Assembly: GCA_964036275.1 (NCBI GenBank)
Contig: OZ038433.1
Span: 2,478,013 to 2,542,012, forward strand
Origin: Litoditis marina
Taxonomy: Eukaryota > Nematoda > Chromadorea > Rhabditida > Rhabditidae
Direction: 5' to 3'
DNA: 64,000 nt
Shown here: piece by piece, positions 58,591-64,000 of the stretch
How positions within the stretch are numbered: the first letter of the stretch is position 1
How the letters are laid out: every line of letters starts with the position of its first letter
Notes under the pieces: model-generated
Told to the model about the DNA's origin: nothing
Seen by the model: only the letters and a program-made list of their open reading frames with translations
Database searches by the model: none
Position numbers and translations under genes: made by a program

Positions 58591-60831
58591 TCCATTAATA
58601 TATTTCGCTTGCTTGGTCTGTCCGGAATTCCTTCATTTTTGCACTTTTGGTCGAGATTTTGGAGAAATCACACACTTTGCACTTTCTAACTGGGAAGGCG
58701 TGGACGGCGTGCTTTTTGCTTTTCATTTTGGTTTGAGATGAGAATGGTGGCGGTAGTGCTGCAATATTTTCGGCTACAATACCTTTAATTAATTGTATTT
58801 ATCAATCAAAAGAGGCTGCAACATACTGGAAAGGTGAGAATTGTTTTTTTTATGTCGGTGTTCAAATAATTAGGTCACTCTCCGTATAGATAATAGTTGA
58901 GTTAAATTGAAGGGCATACTCTACGTGATACTTCTGATACTCTACAGATATTTTTGCTGTGTATTTGAGCCCCACTGTCCCCATTTTGATGTGTATGTGA
59001 ATTCCCAATGTTTTCATTTTGCTGTCTGTGTGAGCCTCACTGTTCTAATTTGCGCTGTGTATTTGAGCCCCACTGTCCCCATTTTTGCTGTGTATTTGAG
59101 CACCAATGTCCCCATTTTGATGTGTATGTGAATTCCCAATGATTCCCTTTTGTTGTCTGTGTGAGCCTCACTGTTCTTATTTGAGCCCCACTGTCCCCAT
59201 TTTTGCTGTGTCATTGAGCCCCACTGTCCCCATTTTTGCTGTGTTTTTGATTCCCACTGTCCTAATTTTTGCTGTGTATGTTGTATGTATGCCCAATGTT
59301 TCCATGTTGCTGTCTGTGTGAGCCCCACTGTTCTATTTTCGCTCTGTATTTGAGCCCCATTGTCTCCATTTTTGATGTGTATTTGAGCCCCACTGTCCCC
59401 ATTTTTGATGTGTATTTCAGCCCCACTGTCCCCATTTTTGCTGTGTATTTGATTCCCACTGTCCTAATTTTTGCTGTGTATGTGACTCCCACTGTCCCCA
59501 TTTCGATGTGTATGTTGATCCCCAATGTTTCCATTTTGGTGTCTGTGTGAGCCCCACTGTTCTTATTTTCGCTCTGTATTTGAGCCCCACTGTCCAAATT
59601 TTTGCTGTGTATTTGATTTCTATTGTCCCCATTTTGATGTGTATGTGAATCCCCAATGTTTCCATTTTGCTGTCTATGTGAGCCCCACTTTTCCCATTTT
59701 CACTGTCTATGTAAGCCCCACTGTCTATGTGAGCCCTACTGTCTATGTGAGCCCCACTGTCTATGTAAGCCCCACTGTTTATGTAAGCCCCACTGTCTAT
59801 GTAAGCTTCACTGTCTATGTGAGCCCCACTGTCTATGTGAGCCCCACTTTCCCCATTTTCACTGTCTATGTAAGCCCCACTGTCTATGTGAGCCCCACTT
59901 TCCCCATTTTCACTGTCTATGTAAGCCCCACTGTCTATCTAAGCCACACTGTCTATGTGAGCCCACTTTTCTCATTTTCGCTGTCTATGTAAGCCCACTG
60001 TCTATGTGAGCCCCACTTTCCTCATTTTCACTGTCTATGTAAGCCCCACTGTCTATGTAAGCCCCACTGTCTATGTGAGCCCCACTTTCACTGTCTATGT
60101 AAGCCCCACTGTCTATGTAAGCCCCACTGTCTATATAAGCTCCACTGTCTATGTAAGCCCCACTGTCTATGTAAGCCCCACTGTCTATATGAGCCACACT
60201 GCCTATGTGAGCCCCACTTTCCCCATTTTCACTGTCTATGTAAGCCCCACTGTCTATGTGAGCCCCACTGTCTATGTAAGCCCCACTGTATATGTAAGCC
60301 CCACTGTCTATGTAAGCCCCACTGTCTATGTAAGCCCCACTGTCTATGTAAGCCCCACTGTCTATGTGAGCCCCACTGTCTATGTGAGCCCAACTGTCTT
60401 ATGTGAGCCCCACTTTCCCTATTTTCACTGTCTATGTAAGCCCCATTGTCTATGTGAGCCCCACTTTCCCCATTTTCACTGTCTATGTAAGCCCCACTGT
60501 CTATGTGAGCCCCACTGTCTATGTAAGCCCTACTGTCTATGTAAGCTCCACTGTCTATATAAGCCCCACTGTCTATGTAAGCCCCACTGTCTGTGTGAGC
60601 CCCACTTTCCCCATTTTCACTGTCTACTTAAGCCCCACTGTGCCTATTTTCGCTGTCTATGTGAGCTTAACGGTTCGGCTGTTCAAGGAATTTATCAAGC
60701 TCTTTATTAAAGATAACTTTTGCGCTCGAGGATTTTCCGAAGACGAGAAAATGAAAGAAAAATCTTGACGCACCCACCGACCTAGACTCATCAAGGGAGG
60801 GACCCGGGCGTAGCCCGGGGTACCTACCTTG
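58591..60831 (+). mobile_element. Helitron-like element D
   Basis: 2241 bp, the longest. Starts tccattaatatatttcgc; 3' hairpin cccgggc-gta-gcccggg at 60803-60819. Shares its 3' domain and 18-bp repeat with B. Confidence 0.72.
58950..60665 (+). repeat. 18-bp and longer related minisatellites in element D
   Basis: First part (to about 59680): units such as tgtatttgagccccactgtc+cccatttttgc. Second part: the 18-bp tgtctatgtaagccccac. Together they create repetitive ORFs of 117-234 codons in several frames, all artefacts of period 18 or 36. Confidence 0.85.
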
Positions 60832-62207
60832 TCCTATTCTATATTTCGCTACTTTGGTCTGTAACAATTCCATCATTTTGCACTTTTGGTCGAAAAGAGA
60901 GTGAGGCAAGCGATGAAACTGGGAAAAGATGGGAGACGTGGAGATACGTGCTTTCTGCTTTTTCATTTTCAATTGGTAGTGGGATGGGGAGTGGTGGATC
61001 ATAGCTTTTCTCCTGTTAGAAAATGAAAACGAGTTTACGAGAGCTGTTCAGACGCGGCAATTTTGGAAAAAGCCATTTTGTTCTTATGGCGACACGGGAG
61101 GCGGCTGGGATGCACTGAAACAGGTATTTGCCGTTTATTTTTGGCTTTCTCTCTTTCTCTCTGTTTTTCATTCCTTCATCCAACTATCCTGCTTTTTTAC
61201 TATTTTTCTCATATGTAGTAGAAAACTGTGAAACTGTAAGTCGCGCCTCCTTTGTTCTGCATTTTCGCTGTGTTTGTCAATTTCCACGGTTTCCATTTTC
61301 GCTGTCTATGTGAGCCCCAATGTCCCCATTTCCGCTGCCTATGTTAACCCCACTGTCCCCATTTCTGCTGTCCATGTTAGCTTCACTGTCCCCATTTTCT
61401 GTCTATGTAGGCCCCATTGTCCCCATTTCCGATGTCTCTGTGGGCTCCATCCTCCTCATTTCCGCTGTCTATGTTAGCCCCACTGTCCCCATTTCCGCTG
61501 TCTATGTGAGCCCCACTGTCCCTATTTCCGCTGTCTATGTGAGCTCCACTGTCCCTATTTCCGCTGTCTATGTGAGCCAAACTGTCCCCATTTCCGCTGT
61601 CTATGTGAGTCCCGCTGTCCCCATTTTCGCTGTTTATGTGAGCCCCACTTATCCCATTTTTGCTGTATATGTGAGCCCCACTGTCCCCATTTCCGCTGTC
61701 TATGTGAGTTCCACTGTCCCCATTTGCGCTGTCTATGTGAGCTCCACTGTCCCCATTTCCGCTGTCTATGTGAGCCCTACTCATTCTATTTTTGCTGTGT
61801 ATGAGAGAGAGAGACGGAGAGAGACACGGAAAGAGGGACATAGAATGAGAGAGAGGGGGGGGGGGGTTAATGGAGAGCGTGAGAGAAGAAAGAGAGAATA
61901 TAAAAGAGTCTCGCCTGTCTTGAGAGAGATGTCTCGCGCTCAATGATGAAGAAAAGAAGATGAAGAAGATGATGAAGAAGAAAAAAAGAAAAGAAAAAGA
62001 AAGAAATGAAGAAAGAATGTTAGGAATAGTTCTCGCGCTCTATGTTGAGAGAAGTATAGCGCTCTATGACGGAAAGATCCCGCGATACACGTTGAGAATA
62101 ACTTCCGCGCCCTATGTCTAGGAGAAAAGAGGGCCAGGAAGCTCTCGCCAGCCCGGAACAAAAACAAGGGAGGCGGAGGCGGCTTTAGCCGCCGGCGACC
62201 TACCTTG
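60832..62207 (+). mobile_element. Helitron-like element E
   Basis: 1376 bp. Starts tcctattctatatttcgc. The 3' hairpin differs (ggcggc-ttta-gccgcc, 62178-62193) and the end is acctaccttg, so it belongs to another subfamily. Confidence 0.68.
61265..62020 (+). repeat. Minisatellite and purine microsatellites in element E
   Basis: About 36-bp units (gctgtctatgtgagccccac plus tgtccccatttcc) to 61800, then ga-rich (61805-61900) and gaa/gaag-rich (61945-62020) tracts. The 208- and 186-codon ORFs are repeat translations. Confidence 0.85.
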
Positions 62208-63479
62208 TCTACTAATATAAAACCGTTGCTTGGTGTGTGTGTGTGTGTGTATGAGGCAAATGCTTTTTTGGTCGAGAAACGGAGAAGAAATTATGCACTT
62301 TGTAGTTGGAAAAGGAGAAGGGAGAGGACGTGGAAAACGTGCGATTGACTGCTTTTCATTTCCAAACCCATTCTCATTGCAATCGGCTGTGGTTGGGATT
62401 TGAATTTGAGAATGACAAGTTAATGTTCAGTTGAATAGAAGAACGGGATTCACGTAAATCACACGTGATATCCATGTTCGCGCTCTATGTTGAGGAGTTC
62501 GCGCTCTATGTTGAGGAGAACGCTCGCGCTCTGTGCTGGAGAGAACTTTCACGCTCTATGCTAAGGAGAAATTTGGCGCTCTATGGTAAGTTAAGAAGAA
62601 CTTCCGCGCTCTATGCTTAGAAGAATTCCCGCGCTCTGTGCTGGAGAGAACTTCCGCGCTCTATGCTAAAGAGAACTTTCGCGCTCTATGCTAAGAAGAA
62701 TTCCCGCGCTCTATGTTAAGGAGAACTTCCGCGCTCTATGCTAAGGAGAACTACCGCGCTCTATACTAAGTTAAGAAGAACTTCCGCGCTCTATGCTGAG
62801 AAGAATTCCCGCGCTCTATGTTAAGGAGAACTTCCGCGCTCTATGCTAAGGAGAACTTTCGCGCTTTATGCTAAGAAGAATTCCCGCGCTCTATGTTAAG
62901 GAGAACTTCCGCGCTCTATGCTAAGGAGAACTACCGCGCTCTATACTAAGTTAAGAAGAACTTCCGCGCTCTATGTTGAGAAGAATTCCCGCGCTCTATG
63001 TTAAGGAGAACTTCCGCGCTCTATGCTAAGAAGAGAACTACCGCGCTCTATGCTAAGTTAAGAAGAACTTCCGCGCTCTATGCTTAATTATGCAGAAATT
63101 TAGCGCTCTATGCTAAGGAGAAATTTGGCGCTTAATGTTAAGGAGAACTCCCGCGCTCTATGCTAAGGAGAACTCCCGCGCTCTATACTAAGGAGAACTC
63201 CCGCGCTCTATGCTGAGGAGAACTTTCACGCTCTATGTTAAGGAGAACTTCCGCGCTCAATGTAAAGGAGAACTTCCGCGCTCTATGCTAAGAAGAACTT
63301 TTTAAGAAATTTGTTTGCGGTCTATCGCGCTCTGTGTTACAGAGAATCCTCGCGCCCTATGCTGAAAAGTACGAGTTTGGCAAACAGAGTGAAGATAAAG
63401 CAAAATAAGCCAGGAAGCTCCTTTCAGCCTAGACTCATCAAGGGAGGGACCCGGGCGTCAGCCCGGGGTACCTTCCTTG
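62208..63479 (+). mobile_element. Helitron-like element F
   Basis: 1272 bp. Starts tctactaatataaaaccg, and its first about 250 bp closely match element A. 3' hairpin cccgggc-gtca-gcccggg at 63450-63467; the terminal CTTG abuts the host T at 63480. Confidence 0.72.
62478..63345 (+). repeat. 25-bp minisatellite in element F
   Basis: About 33 copies of the ccgcgctctatgctaaggag type, with a longer period formed by inserted taagttaagaag units (62588, 62768, 62948, 63056). Confidence 0.85.
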
Positions 63480-63500
63480 TAAAGAATAAAACAAAAACTA

Positions 63501-63573
63501 TGATCTCGGGCGGGCTCGAACCGCCGGCCTTCTGTGTGTTAGACAGATGTGATAACCACTACACCACGAGATC
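63501..63573 (-). tRNA. tRNA-Val (AAC), reverse copy 48
   Basis: Identical to the reference. The Helitron chain lies 21 bp beyond its 3' end, just past the T-run terminator. Confidence 0.92.
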
Positions 63574-63983
63574 GACATTTAGCCACCGTTCTTTCTCGGT
63601 CACCCGTCCCCTGCAATCATGGCTCCCAGCCCACCGCCCGGGGTTGGCTATTGTTGATAGGTACAAAAGTTAGAAGAAAAACTATTTTGCGACTAAAGTA
63701 ATTAGTCTTCAAATAAGCTAATCGCAGTGAGAAACTGTACTAGACACTGACATCAGTCAGAAACAGTCTAAAATTATCAAATTATCGATTATCCACAGGC
63801 TGCAAAACTGTATTATAAAATCTTCTACCCACCCACAGGGTACAAGTGGCAGGGTAGAAACTATTCATCTCGAGTGTGTAAATTTCACCGTAGAAAGTGC
63901 ACTACCCAGTAAATATCAATGTCAGGGTAGAAGATATACTTCTTTCTACTTTGCGTGAAAAATAAAGAATAAAACAAAAACTA

Positions 63984-64000
63984 TGATCTCGGGCGGGCTC
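63984..64000 (-). tRNA. tRNA-Val (AAC), partial at window edge
   Basis: Only the 3' 17 nt are in the window; they match the reference. Confidence 0.85.

Larger units (their letters stand above)
53876..63479 (+). mobile_element. Head-to-tail chain of six Helitron-like elements
   Basis: Removing 53876-63479 restores an intact array spacer (gtgaaaaa|taaagaataaaac), so the chain sits exactly between A and T with no target duplication. It begins TC and ends CTTG. Inside, five junctions read CTTG|TC (55096/55097, 57081/57082, 58590/58591, 60831/60832, 62207/62208). Each CTTG follows a GC-rich hairpin by 11-14 nt. These are Helitron hallmarks (AT target, 5' TC, 3' hairpin plus CTRR-type end), with CTTG a departure from CTRR. 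No Rep/helicase ORF exists, so all six are non-autonomous. Confidence 0.75.
63480..64000 (-). repeat. tRNA-Val array, reverse block III
   Basis: The array resumes in the same spacer that element A entered, with a 483-bp unit, and runs off the window. Confidence 0.94.

Noticed and set aside
60006..60710. 234-codon ORF, longest in the window, and similar ORFs at 56451-57017, 59525-59992, 61320-61946
   Set aside because: They translate 18- or 36-bp minisatellites (period divisible by 3) into VYVSPT- or AVYVSP-type repeats, are open in several frames at once, and lie in non-coding Helitron-like elements.

Overview
The window is eukaryotic and almost certainly metazoan. It has spliceosomal introns (gtaagt donors, polypyrimidine-ag acceptors), an intron-containing RPS18 locus, an MTR4/MTREX-like helicase remnant, Pol III tRNA genes with A box, B box and T-run terminator, an LTR retrotransposon, Helitron-like elements, MITEs and many satellites. 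No bacterial operon, CRISPR array or prophage is visible. I cannot name the species.

Layout. (1) 1-17264 and 45116-64000 are a tandem array of about 479-483 bp units, each with one tRNA-Val(AAC) gene. There are 47 complete copies, one more split by an LTR element, and two partial copies. Units are on + up to 15877, then flip head-to-head to -. (2) 8454-11230 is a young LTR retrotransposon (identical-looking 401-bp LTRs, 4-bp target duplication) sitting inside a tRNA gene. (3) 17265-45115 is a 27.8-kb non-tRNA segment: a 130-bp satellite (17621-19550); a roughly 8.9-kb near-perfect palindrome (arms 19551-23732 and 24269-28445) built mostly of a 121-bp tandem repeat and carrying a mirrored retroelement insertion; more 121-bp repeats to about 29620; then 15 kb of lower-copy DNA. 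That last part holds an unidentified polyglutamine multi-exon gene (about 36.1-38.2 kb, +), two possible upstream exons, an RPS18 locus (-, damaged last exon), an MTR4-like pseudogene (+, two in-frame stops, cut off by the tRNA array) and several MITE-like inverted repeats. (4) 53876-63479 is a head-to-tail chain of six Helitron-like non-autonomous elements, each with its own minisatellite, inserted between A and T of one tRNA-array spacer.

The window reads as a repeat-dominated domain, perhaps heterochromatic or subtelomeric, where an amplified Pol III gene has become a landing site for mobile elements and borders decaying gene copies. The strongest signals are the tRNA-Val mega-array with higher-order structure and sequence variants (one with a changed anticodon), the Helitron concatemer with exact CTTG|TC junctions, and the foldback-like palindrome whose arms are tandem repeats. 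Repeat periods and boundaries were read by eye; no alignment or database search was run.
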